Assembly: GCA_017512025.1 (NCBI GenBank)
Contig: JAFWHH010000009.1
Location: 186,001 to 250,000, forward strand
Length of the DNA: 64,000 nucleotides
Source: Clostridia bacterium
GTDB taxonomy: Bacteria > Bacillota > Clostridia > TANB77 > CAG-508
Direction: 5' to 3'
The translations under genes and the position numbers were made by a program. Within the stretch, counting starts at the first letter, position 1; every line of letters starts with the position of its first letter. Below, in pieces: positions 1 through 7,670 of the stretch. The notes beneath the pieces were generated by a model, which was not told where the DNA came from, did not search any database, and saw only the letters and a list, made by a program, of their open reading frames with translations.

Positions 1-837
1 TTTACTTCCGAATGGATTATATGAATTTGGAGAATTGTTAATACCAGCCATATATGCACATTCAGCTAAATCCAATTCTGATACATCCTTATCAAAATAG
101 TATTTGGCACCTGCTGATACACCATAAGTATTTGGTCCAACATAAATTATGTTAAAATATGCTTCAAGAATTTCATCCTTACTACAGAAGGACTCAATTT
201 CATATGCCCTATACCATTCTTCGATTTTTCTATTTATTTTTGTATCATCATTTCCAGTTAAATTTTTAACTAATTGCTGTGTTATCGTACTTCCACCAAA
301 TGATGATTTACCAAAGTGTGTTACATATGTTCCAATTGCACCAACAGTTCTTTTTACATCAACACCTTTGTGTTTATAGAATCTCTCATCTTCTATATCA
401 ATATATGCATTTTTCATATTATCTGGAATCTGAGATAAACTTACGTTATCCTTCTTTCTCTCAGCTCCAATTGTCTCCAATAGAGTACCATTTTGATCTA
501 CAATAATTGAGTTCTCGTTCTTCATCATTGGCAGAATCAAACTTCTCCATTTAAAGTATGAGAATATGATATATATACTTAGTATTGTATATAGAATCAT
601 TATTATTTTATTACGTCTTCGATTACGTCGCCTCATTTTATCGTTCATTGATTTTTTAGGCTTACCTTTTACCGGTCTTCTTGGACCTCTTGCCATGCTT
701 TCAGGGCCACGCTCTACTCTACTTCTAGCACGTAACTCCTCGAGTGTATCCCTTTCATATCGCTCTCTTTGAGGTCTTCTTGGCTCTTCTGAACGTCTAT
801 TCATTGCGACTTTTTTCTTATTTTTATTACTTCTCAA
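1..837 (-). CDS. Class A penicillin-binding protein (PBP1A-like), N-terminal part
   Basis: This is a bifunctional peptidoglycan synthase acting at the outer face of the membrane. The visible part begins with an Arg/Lys-rich cytoplasmic tail of about 75 residues, followed by one transmembrane anchor. The glycosyltransferase GT51 domain follows, with the motif EDERFYKHKGVD near residue 148, whose first Glu is the expected catalytic residue, and the motif GGSTITQQLVKN. The transpeptidase domain lies beyond the left edge, so the gene is cut. I chose a TTG start because AGAGGTG lies six bases upstream; a downstream ATG (MNRRSEEP) is the alternative. A TTGCAA/TAAAAT promoter lies just upstream. Confidence 0.93.
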   Translation of the reverse strand, partial: MRSNKNKKKVAMNRRSEEPRRPQRERYERDTLEELRARSRVERGPESMARGPRRPVKGKPKKSMNDKMRRRNRRRNKIIMILYTILSIYIIFSYFKWRSLILPMMKNENSIIVDQNGTLLETIGAERKKDNVSLSQIPDNMKNAYIDIEDERFYKHKGVDVKRTVGAIGTYVTHFGKSSFGGSTITQQLVKNLTGNDDTKINRKIEEWYRAYEIESFCSKDEILEAYFNIIYVGPNTYGVSAGAKYYFDKDVSELDLAECAYMAGINNSPNSYNPFGSK

Positions 838-868
838 TAAATACACCTCTATCTATATCTTCGTCACA

Positions 869-897
869 ATTTTATCATTATGATATTTAATTTGCAA
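869..897 (-). promoter_or_regulatory. Sigma-A-type promoter for the penicillin-binding protein gene
   Basis: On the minus strand a TTGCAA -35 box and a TAAAAT -10 box are separated by 17 bases. They sit about 30 bases upstream of the TTG start of the penicillin-binding protein gene. Confidence 0.6.
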
Positions 898-924
898 CTT
901 AACACCTATTCATTAGACTCCCCA

Positions 925-967
925 AAATAGAAAAAAGATCTTAAGAATCTTAATTCTTAAAATCTTT
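925..967 (-). terminator. Rho-independent terminator of sigH
   Basis: AAAGATTTTAAGAAT pairs with ATTCTTAAGATCTTT around a four-base loop, and a T-rich tract follows on the minus strand. The hairpin begins at the sigH stop codon. Confidence 0.75.
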
Positions 968-1616
968 AACTATTTTCTTCATTATTTATATTTTTACTGG
1001 TTTTCTTACGAATTCTTTGAATTGCGTTATCAACTGATTTTACTGGAGAATCAAGCTTTTCCGCAATTACTGTATATGAATGTCCCTTAACAAGTTCATT
1101 TAAAACTTGTCTCTCAAATGGACTTAATGATTTCTCAATGATGCTTTCAACATTTTCGTAATACTCTTTTTTGGTAATTGTATCTAGTGGATCTTCTATC
1201 ATATTTGCATCAAATACTTCATATATTGATGTATCATCATCTGTATCATCATAAGCGTTCATATTTAATGATAAATATGAGTTAAGTGGCATATGTTTTT
1301 GTCTATTTGATGATTTGATTGCTGTAATCAATTGTCTTTCAACACATAAATTAGCAAAGGATTTGAAAGAATTTTGTTTTTCGGCATCGAAATTCTTAAT
1401 AGCTTTATACAAACCTATTAAACCTTCTTGTATTATATCTTCTTTTTCAGCTCCAACTATAAAGTATCTGCTAACTTTCATATTAACAATCTCTTTATAC
1501 TTGTTAATTAAATATTCCAAAGCTTCATTATCTCCGGCATTTACTTTTCTGATTAAATCTTCATCACTTTCATTAGTGTAATTAATAAGATTAGCATTTG
1601 TGTTATCATACATCAT
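966..1616 (-). CDS. sigH: RNA polymerase sigma-H factor (Spo0H-like)
   Basis: This is a 216-residue sigma-70 family factor. In Firmicutes SigH drives entry into sporulation and stationary-phase genes. Region 2 is visible around EDIIQEGLIGLYKAIKNFD (residues 60-80). A region 4 helix-turn-helix runs through HSYTVIAEKLDSPVKS near the C-terminus. Length and motif spacing fit SigH rather than SigF or SigE. The start is one of two adjacent ATG codons; the AGGAGG is about 12 bases from the first, which is rather far. The gene is alone, closed by a strong terminator. A SigH-like promoter sits upstream of spoIIAA in this window, so part of its regulon is visible. Confidence 0.9.
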   Translation of the reverse strand: MMYDNTNANLINYTNESDEDLIRKVNAGDNEALEYLINKYKEIVNMKVSRYFIVGAEKEDIIQEGLIGLYKAIKNFDAEKQNSFKSFANLCVERQLITAIKSSNRQKHMPLNSYLSLNMNAYDDTDDDTSIYEVFDANMIEDPLDTITKKEYYENVESIIEKSLSPFERQVLNELVKGHSYTVIAEKLDSPVKSVDNAIQRIRKKTSKNINNEENS

Positions 1617-1783
1617 AAGTTTTTTATTCCTCCTGAAGATTCTTCGTTTGCTTCATTTGAAATTATTATAATCATCTTATTATTTTAATGTCAATAATTT
1701 TATTCGATTTTTTTGTCTGTTTTTCCAGTATTTTCAAGTATTCCAGAGATTGTTACTTATTCCGTAAACTATTTTATATTTTA

Positions 1784-1817
1784 TCAAAAAATAAAGTGGA
1801 TGAAACATCCACTTTAT
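1784..1817 (-). terminator. Terminator of the ftsY operon
   Basis: AAAGTGGATG and CATCCACTTT form a 10-bp stem with a three-base loop, and a run of T follows on the minus strand. It lies right after the lipoprotein gene. Confidence 0.85.
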
Positions 1818-1821
1818 TAAT

Positions 1822-2364
1822 CTAGAATATATACCAATTATCTCCTGTTCTATATACATAGAAATCTTGTGAGTCAGTTTTCTTTGATGGTTTTTCTGCT
1901 TCTCCATCTTCTTCACCTTCTTCAGCTCCATCTCCAGAAATTGATAACTCAACAGTTATTATATATGCATCAGATACTGTAATATCTCCCGCTTCTGGAT
2001 AATACTCTTTTATTTGTGCAGCTAAAACCCCTAAATCTTTATCTTCTACTATTCTAGTCGCATCACCTAATTTGTATTCCATTGTTATATTTGAGCCATA
2101 CATTGCTTCATATCTTGCATAAATTGAGTCTAAATCTGTTTGTGTCATTTTACGCATAAACTCTGGATAAGCACTTAAAACTAATTCAATATCCTTTGTT
2201 TTAATTCCTTCCATGTAGTTTCTTAATGGAGCTTCGTATACATCTTTACTCACTTCTTCTTTTCCATTATTCTTATTGTCTTTCTTTCCACATCCAGAAA
2301 AAACAAATATACTTGAAATTATTAATGCTATTATAAGTATTACTTTTAATATTTTTCTTGTCAT
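1822..2364 (-). CDS. Small secreted lipoprotein, function unknown
   Basis: This 180-residue protein has a lipoprotein signal peptide: a Lys/Arg N-terminus, a hydrophobic stretch, and the lipobox FSGC with Cys25 as the expected lipidated residue. A charged Lys/Asn linker follows, then a compact domain of about 140 residues that I do not recognise. The start has AGGAGA seven bases upstream. It is the last gene after ftsY and a UPF0182 membrane protein, with short gaps and a strong terminator behind it, so the three are probably co-transcribed. The role is unknown. Confidence 0.8.
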   Translation of the reverse strand: MTRKILKVILIIALIISSIFVFSGCGKKDNKNNGKEEVSKDVYEAPLRNYMEGIKTKDIELVLSAYPEFMRKMTQTDLDSIYARYEAMYGSNITMEYKLGDATRIVEDKDLGVLAAQIKEYYPEAGDITVSDAYIITVELSISGDGAEEGEEDGEAEKPSKKTDSQDFYVYRTGDNWYIF

Positions 2365-2383
2365 ATAAACTCTCCTTCATCTA

Positions 2384-5305
2384 CTATAAAACTTGAGATG
2401 GCTCTATAGTATTTATTTCTAAATTATTCTTTTGATTATCATTTTTCTCTTTTATTTTGTCTTTTTGCCTACTCTTCTCTTCTTGCTCTTCTTTTTCAAG
2501 TTTCTCTAATTTATCAATTAAAGATTGAAGGCTTGTAATATCTTTACCAATACGTTCGTAATCAGAGCTTGCTGTAGACTCTTTTAAGTTTTTATTAGCT
2601 TTAATAATTGATCTAATTAAGTCTTCTTTATTTTCATAGTTTTCAATATCAATATCATAACCTTGTGATATTAAATTAATTAAAGCTTGCTCAATATTGT
2701 CTCCAATTGCAATCTTATTGCCTGAAGCAACTATTACCTTCTTTAATTCTGGTAATGAATTATTTTCATTTAGATATTCTTGATAAATTGCTTCTACGTA
2801 TATCATCTTTTCATTTACTGGAACAAGTCTAATGCTCTTTGTTATCTTTGTACCAGATACATCTAGATTTTCAATTTCTTTATAAATTGTTTCATTTTGA
2901 TTTATTTGTGTATCTAATTGCATTGGTCCAATTAATGAATTATCTGCATCATATCTATATACATGTAATTTCATGTTACCATTTTCGTACTCACCAGCTA
3001 CATATGCTGTTAAACTTTGTTTTCCAAACATTGTATATGGAAGTACTAATGCCAAATTGCTCTTATCACTATCTTTAGCCTTTATAACTGTGTAATATGG
3101 TTTAACTGGTGTAGCTTCAGTAGAAGTTGAAGCACTTAATCCTTCTCCATATTGAGCTATATCCCAAATATCGTTTGCTCTATAAATAACATCTGGCTCT
3201 GTATTATGATACATCTTTAATATTTCTGCTTGAATATTATATAAGTATTCTGAATAAACAAAATGCTTACTTATCTCTTCTGGTATTTGTTCGTCTATTC
3301 CCATAAATACATCTGGGAATGCTTTTTGGTATGCCATAACAATTAGGTCTGTTCTATCTGTTATATAAAATCTTGTATCGCCATCATATGCATCAACTAA
3401 TACCTTAACAGAGTTTTTAATATAGTTAATTTCTTGTCCATCAACATGAGATTTTTGTGAATAAGGATAATATTTTGATGTAGTATAAGCATCAATTACC
3501 CATACAAGTTTTCCTTCATCTGTTACAACAAGATATGGATTTTTATCGTAATTTAGATAAGGCATAACTTTCTTAACTCTCTCTAATACATTTCTATTTG
3601 TTAATATCTTGCTATCGCCTTTTAGATTAGATGTAAATGCTAAGTTAACATCTCCCTTTGATAATGCAAGAATCATTTTGTCTAATCCATTAAGTTTAAG
3701 TCCCGCTTCACCATCATATGAATTTGTTGCGCTCTTTCCATTTTCTAGAGGATAATCAAACTCGTTTTTATTTTTACTATTTGTAACAATTGTCTTATTT
3801 GTTTCTAATCCAAAATAAATTCTTGGAGATGTAATTTTTATTGCATTTGAATCATCTGTTGAGAAATCCTTTTGTAGATTTATTAAATCTCCATTTACAT
3901 CTGTTGCAGAAGCAGATGTAACAACTACTCCATAACCATGTGTATTTTCATATGTTGAATTCGTATATGAATTATCAGCATCTGTAATTTCTCTTGGACT
4001 TACATAAACAAGTACATCTTTACCATTTATATTGTATACACCAACATTTGTTGAAGAATATTTATATAATCCCTTTACTGTTTGTGTACTATTTAGATAA
4101 TTTAAAACTTGTTCTCTACTTGTTGGATTAATATTTTGAGAAACTACTGCATATTGCGCTAGCTCTTCTCCTGTTATTGTTCCATAATCACCAACTGTAT
4201 AATCATCTGTATCAATACCATATGCGTCTCTTGTGTACTCTATGTTATATGATATATATTGCTTTTCTTTCTCGTATTCATTTGAGTTTACAAATATCTT
4301 ATCATATCCAATTAATACAAGAATTAATGCAACTAAATACACTGGTACTGAAATAATCCAAATAAATAATCTCTTATGCTTTTCTTTGTAATAAGCAGAT
4401 ATTGCAATAAATGAGGCTAATACCATAATTATAGATAAAATTCTATATCCCCATACTTTAATTGTTATATCAGTTGTTCCAGCACCAACTAAAGAATATG
4501 TATTACCATTATCTCCAACTGTAAGGAATGTTTGTGCTGATAAATTTTCTGCATTTATGAATGTAAACGCTGCAATTAATATAATGATTATTCTTGCGTT
4601 GTTTAATAATTGTTTCTTTATTATTGAATTCTTTAATGTTTCTGATTCAACACCTGCTGTAAATTGTGTATTAATTAAGAAAATATAATAAACAGCTGCA
4701 TATAAAGTTACAATTGCAAAAGTAACTGCCATGTATATGATAATTGCCTTTAAGAATGGTTGTGTAAATAAGTAATATCCAATATCATGTCCATATATTT
4801 GATCAGTCTTACCAAAGAATGTACTATTAAAGAAAAGTATAACTTTTTGTAATAATATCTTTTGACTAATAATACTTGCAATTACTGCTGTAATAAATGA
4901 TATAGACTTATTTGGAAATTTAGGCATTTCCTTTTTCTCTTCTTGGAAGAATATCTTTAAACCGTTTCTAATTCTTCTATTAGTTGTATACATTAATATG
5001 TATACCCATAAGAATGATACAGCAATAGTAATAAGCTTGTACTTAACATTTGATTGGTATGCACCTACATACTTTTCACCAATTTCAAGTACTTCTAGAT
5101 AATTCCCCCTATATACAACAAATGCAATTATTGCACATATGATTGTAAAAATAGAAACAACTAATCTTCTTTTTGCTTTATTACCTTTTTTAGCTTTAAT
5201 ATTAGCTTTTTCTTTACCAATACTGCTATTTTCATTTACTTTATTTGGTTCATCTACGGTTGTCTTAAAATCTTCTTTTTTTAATTCAATCTCTTTCTTA
5301 TCCAA
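2384..5305 (-). CDS. UPF0182 family integral membrane protein
   Basis: This large protein of about 973 residues matches the layout of the UPF0182 (COG1615) family. It has a charged cytoplasmic N-terminus, about seven transmembrane helices within the first 330 residues, and then a long extracytoplasmic domain rich in Tyr, Asp and Asn. It ends in a charged coiled-coil-like tail (about 905-960). The family's biochemical role is not established. A TTG start is preferred because AGAGGG lies eight bases upstream; the GTG three codons earlier overlaps that ribosome binding site. It lies 19 bases after ftsY. Confidence 0.88.
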   Translation of the reverse strand: MDKKEIELKKEDFKTTVDEPNKVNENSSIGKEKANIKAKKGNKAKRRLVVSIFTIICAIIAFVVYRGNYLEVLEIGEKYVGAYQSNVKYKLITIAVSFLWVYILMYTTNRRIRNGLKIFFQEEKKEMPKFPNKSISFITAVIASIISQKILLQKVILFFNSTFFGKTDQIYGHDIGYYLFTQPFLKAIIIYMAVTFAIVTLYAAVYYIFLINTQFTAGVESETLKNSIIKKQLLNNARIIIILIAAFTFINAENLSAQTFLTVGDNGNTYSLVGAGTTDITIKVWGYRILSIIMVLASFIAISAYYKEKHKRLFIWIISVPVYLVALILVLIGYDKIFVNSNEYEKEKQYISYNIEYTRDAYGIDTDDYTVGDYGTITGEELAQYAVVSQNINPTSREQVLNYLNSTQTVKGLYKYSSTNVGVYNINGKDVLVYVSPREITDADNSYTNSTYENTHGYGVVVTSASATDVNGDLINLQKDFSTDDSNAIKITSPRIYFGLETNKTIVTNSKNKNEFDYPLENGKSATNSYDGEAGLKLNGLDKMILALSKGDVNLAFTSNLKGDSKILTNRNVLERVKKVMPYLNYDKNPYLVVTDEGKLVWVIDAYTTSKYYPYSQKSHVDGQEINYIKNSVKVLVDAYDGDTRFYITDRTDLIVMAYQKAFPDVFMGIDEQIPEEISKHFVYSEYLYNIQAEILKMYHNTEPDVIYRANDIWDIAQYGEGLSASTSTEATPVKPYYTVIKAKDSDKSNLALVLPYTMFGKQSLTAYVAGEYENGNMKLHVYRYDADNSLIGPMQLDTQINQNETIYKEIENLDVSGTKITKSIRLVPVNEKMIYVEAIYQEYLNENNSLPELKKVIVASGNKIAIGDNIEQALINLISQGYDIDIENYENKEDLIRSIIKANKNLKESTASSDYERIGKDITSLQSLIDKLEKLEKEEQEEKSRQKDKIKEKNDNQKNNLEINTIEPSQVL

Positions 5306-5324
5306 ATTACTCACCCTCTATTTG

Positions 5325-6230
5325 TTATATAATACTATTTACAAAATCTGTTGAGTTAAATTTTTGCATGTCATCGATTTGTTCGCCTACACCCACAAAT
5401 TTTATTGGCATACTATTTTCAGATACAATTCCAAATACTGCGCCACCTTTTGATGTTCCATCAAGTTTTGTTAAAATTAATCCATTTATATTAACAGCTT
5501 CTTTAAAAGCTTTAACTTGAAGTATAGCATTTTGACCAGTTGTTGCATCTAATACCATTAAAGTTTCTTTTGATGCATCTGGTAGTTCTTTTTCAATTAC
5601 CTTATTTATTTTTATAAGCTCATCCATTAAATATTTTTTATTATGAAGTCTTCCGGCTGTATCAACAATTAATACATCTGCATTTTCTTCTTTAGCTACT
5701 TTAATAGACTCAAATACTACTGAAGCAGGATCAGTATTTTCTTTTCCTTTTATTAATCTACATCCAGCTCTTTCAGCCCATATTTCTATTTGTTCAACAG
5801 CTGCAGCTCTAAATGTATCTGCTGCTGCAATAACAACTTTTTTACCTTCTTTTCTAAGATTATTAGCTATCTTACCAATAGATGTCGTCTTACCAACTCC
5901 GTTAACACCAACAATTAGCATTATTGATGGCTTTGTATCAAGTTTAAGCTCTGTATCGACTGAATCAAGAATCTCTTGCATTTGATCACGTAAAGCTTGC
6001 TTAACATCTTCAACATCTTCTATTTTTTCGCTTTTAATTTTATCTCTTAAATTGTCAATGATTTTCATAGATGTTTCCATTCCAACATCTGACATTATTA
6101 AAGCTTCCTCTAGCTCTTCTAATAATTCTTCATCAACCTTTCTAAAATTCTTAAAAACGTTGTTAACCTTCTCATTGAATGATTCTTTAGTCTTAGAAAG
6201 ACCTTGTTTTAATTTATCAAAAAATCCCAT
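5325..6230 (-). CDS. ftsY: Signal recognition particle receptor FtsY
   Basis: FtsY is the SRP-GTPase at the membrane that receives ribosome-SRP complexes for co-translational insertion. The protein has 301 residues: a helical N domain (1-85) and a G domain with P-loop GVNGVGKTT (about 107-115), the motif DTAGR near 190 and TKLDG near 256. The acidic A domain found in enterobacteria is absent, as is usual in Firmicutes. AAGGAG precedes the ATG. It heads an operon with the UPF0182 gene and a lipoprotein gene. Confidence 0.97.
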   Translation of the reverse strand: MGFFDKLKQGLSKTKESFNEKVNNVFKNFRKVDEELLEELEEALIMSDVGMETSMKIIDNLRDKIKSEKIEDVEDVKQALRDQMQEILDSVDTELKLDTKPSIMLIVGVNGVGKTTSIGKIANNLRKEGKKVVIAAADTFRAAAVEQIEIWAERAGCRLIKGKENTDPASVVFESIKVAKEENADVLIVDTAGRLHNKKYLMDELIKINKVIEKELPDASKETLMVLDATTGQNAILQVKAFKEAVNINGLILTKLDGTSKGGAVFGIVSENSMPIKFVGVGEQIDDMQKFNSTDFVNSII

Positions 6231-6303
6231 TTTGTACTCCTTGTTTATTGTGTAATTTCAATACATTAAGTATAACCTAATACGTAGTTTTTTTCAATAA
6301 ATA

Positions 6304-6341
6304 AGCAAAAAAAATAGAGCTGCATATTATCAGCTCTATTT
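6304..6341 (-). terminator. Terminator after lipoprotein gene
   Basis: AAATAGAGCTG and CAGCTCTATTT form an 11-bp stem, followed on the minus strand by a run of eight T. Confidence 0.85.
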
Positions 6342-6354
6342 GGTAATATTATCA

Positions 6355-7041
6355 TTATTTAATAGCAAATGTTTGAACCATTGCATCCATTATATGCTCT
6401 AATCCTTCCATATGCTCAGTATCTCCTTGACAAGAAGTTGTAATAATATATGTGCAATCACTTCCTGTATTTACATAGTATTTATTTTCATGTTGACCTT
6501 CTACAAATCTTGATGTATATACAGCTTCATATCCATTAACTGTTGTCTTTTTGTAATTAGATATAGAAGCTATTGCTTTACTATATGACTTGTTTTCTTT
6601 TTCAACTACAACACAGTTAATATCTCCGTCGCATTCAAACCAATCTGCATCATCATGATTTGATACTTTAAAATTGTCTGTAGCATATCTTATTGTATAT
6701 CCATAAGTGCTAGAATACTCTTTTGATGGTACTTCTTCTGACATTCCTTCTCTACTTACCATTAATTTGCTAGGAGTTGTTGCCTTATTCGTAGAAGTAT
6801 TGTTGTTTGTTGAATTATTTTCTTTAGAAGTATTATTTGTTGTTGTATTTTTTTGACTATTATTTGTTTCATTCTTTTTTTCTTGGTTAGATGCTGTGTT
6901 TTCTGTATTTTGAACTTGAGTATTACTGTTTTTATTTTCTTCAGCTTTCTTTTCTTCTTTTCCACATCCAGTTAGAATAAGCATTATTGCTAGTATTATT
7001 CCTCCAACTGCTATGATACTTTTAATTCTTTCTTTTTTCAT
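6355..7041 (-). CDS. Lipoprotein with Asn/Thr-rich linker, function unknown
   Basis: The protein has about 228 residues and a lipobox LTGC (Cys26 from the chosen start). A low-complexity Lys/Asn/Thr linker to about residue 95 is followed by a globular domain of about 130 residues. That domain contains a pair of Cys residues (ECDGDINC) and a further Cys pair near the C-terminus, which could form disulfides outside the cell. I do not recognise the domain. I chose the second ATG because GGGAGG lies about 10 bases before it but only one base before the first ATG. The gene is alone with its own terminator. Confidence 0.78.
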   Translation of the reverse strand: MKKERIKSIIAVGGIILAIMLILTGCGKEEKKAEENKNSNTQVQNTENTASNQEKKNETNNSQKNTTTNNTSKENNSTNNNTSTNKATTPSKLMVSREGMSEEVPSKEYSSTYGYTIRYATDNFKVSNHDDADWFECDGDINCVVVEKENKSYSKAIASISNYKKTTVNGYEAVYTSRFVEGQHENKYYVNTGSDCTYIITTSCQGDTEHMEGLEHIMDAMVQTFAIK

Positions 7042-7099
7042 ATTAATCATTCCTCCCTATTTCATTCTGGATAGATTGTATCAATATTTGAATAAATAA

Positions 7100-7434
7100 G
7101 TCAACCTATTAACAAGCGAAGCGTTTAGAGATAAGGAATTCATTGCACGGATTGCATATAGCGATCGCAATTGGATTACCTACAAAAAGGCCTTGAGATC
7201 CAAGAGCAATGTGCGCTTAACCAGTGGAAGGGCAAAAGAATCGTCAGAATCCGTCCTACGGAAACTTACGGCGATAAATCTTTTATGTCCGCTGATGAAG
7301 CCCCTGTCCTGATTTCGGCGTCAAAACACCATATGGTGCTTGAAACTAATTATCCGATGTTTGGACCGAAAAAGCGCGTTATGAGACCTGATTTTGTTAT
7401 TCCCGAGGATTGGGAACTTGTATCTTCTTTATGA
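7100..7434 (+). pseudogene. 5'-truncated, frameshifted remnant of a G+C-richer gene
   Basis: Two overlapping reading frames on the plus strand look like parts of one protein. The first is open from 7100 without any start codon and reads ...SEAFRDKEFIARIAYSD... up to about 7190 (YKKAL). The second, one frame over, continues as EIQEQCALNQWKGKRIVRI... to the TGA stop. A single lost base near 7190 (AAGGCCTTGAG) would join them. Codons such as CGC, GTC and GCC are common here and rare in the neighbours, which suggests transfer from another genome. The product is not recognised. An intact 87-residue gene starting at TTG 7171 is the alternative, but no ribosome binding site precedes it. Confidence 0.6.
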
Positions 7435-7436
7435 CC

Positions 7437-7484
7437 GAAAGAGCGAATGGACCATCTGTGTGGTTCATTCGCTCTTTTAGGATT
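7437..7484 (+). terminator. Strong terminator behind the remnant gene
   Basis: AAAGAGCGAATG pairs with CATTCGCTCTTT around an inner ACCA/TGGT stem and a short loop. The downstream arm runs into TTTT and a second short T run. It was probably inherited together with the remnant gene. Confidence 0.8.
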
Positions 7485-7494
7485 CTTTTATTGC

Positions 7495-7570
7495 TGGTGC
7501 CACCATGCAGAATCGAACTGCAGACCTACTGGTTACGAATCAGTTGCTCTACCAACTGAGCTATAGTGGC
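7495..7570 (-). tRNA. tRNA-Thr (anticodon CGT)
   Basis: The minus strand folds as a full 76-nt tRNA with an encoded CCA end. The acceptor stem is GCCACTA/TGGTGGC, the D-arm is GCTC...GAGC, and the T-arm is TGCAG-TTCGATT-CTGCA. The anticodon loop TTCGTAA gives anticodon CGT, which reads ACG (Thr). The last anticodon-stem pair is an A-C mismatch. The G+C-richer remnant lies directly beyond its 3' end, a common site for integration. Confidence 0.93.
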
Positions 7571-7633
7571 ATTACAAAATGTATTTTAACACAATATAAA
7601 TATATTGTACAATAGCTGATTGATATTTTTTCA

Positions 7634-7664
7634 AAATAAAAAACTGCCTATAACTAGGCAGTTT
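7634..7664 (-). terminator. Terminator of the SH3/cadherin-like surface operon
   Basis: AAACTGCCTA and TAGGCAGTTT form a 10-bp stem with a four-base loop and a T run on the minus strand. Confidence 0.88.
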
Positions 7665-7670
7665 TATTTA

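Noticed and set aside
1734-1952. A minus-strand frame overlapping the lipoprotein gene and its terminator
   Set aside because: It runs through a clear terminator hairpin and out of frame with a gene that has a lipobox and a good ribosome binding site.
7060-7130. An attachment-site repeat of the tRNA-Thr 3' end beside the remnant gene
   Set aside because: I compared the far border with the last bases of the tRNA and found no convincing direct repeat.
7171-7434. An intact 87-residue gene starting at TTG
   Set aside because: No ribosome binding site is present, and another frame directly upstream reads as the likely missing N-terminal part. A frameshifted remnant explains both, though the small gene cannot be fully excluded.
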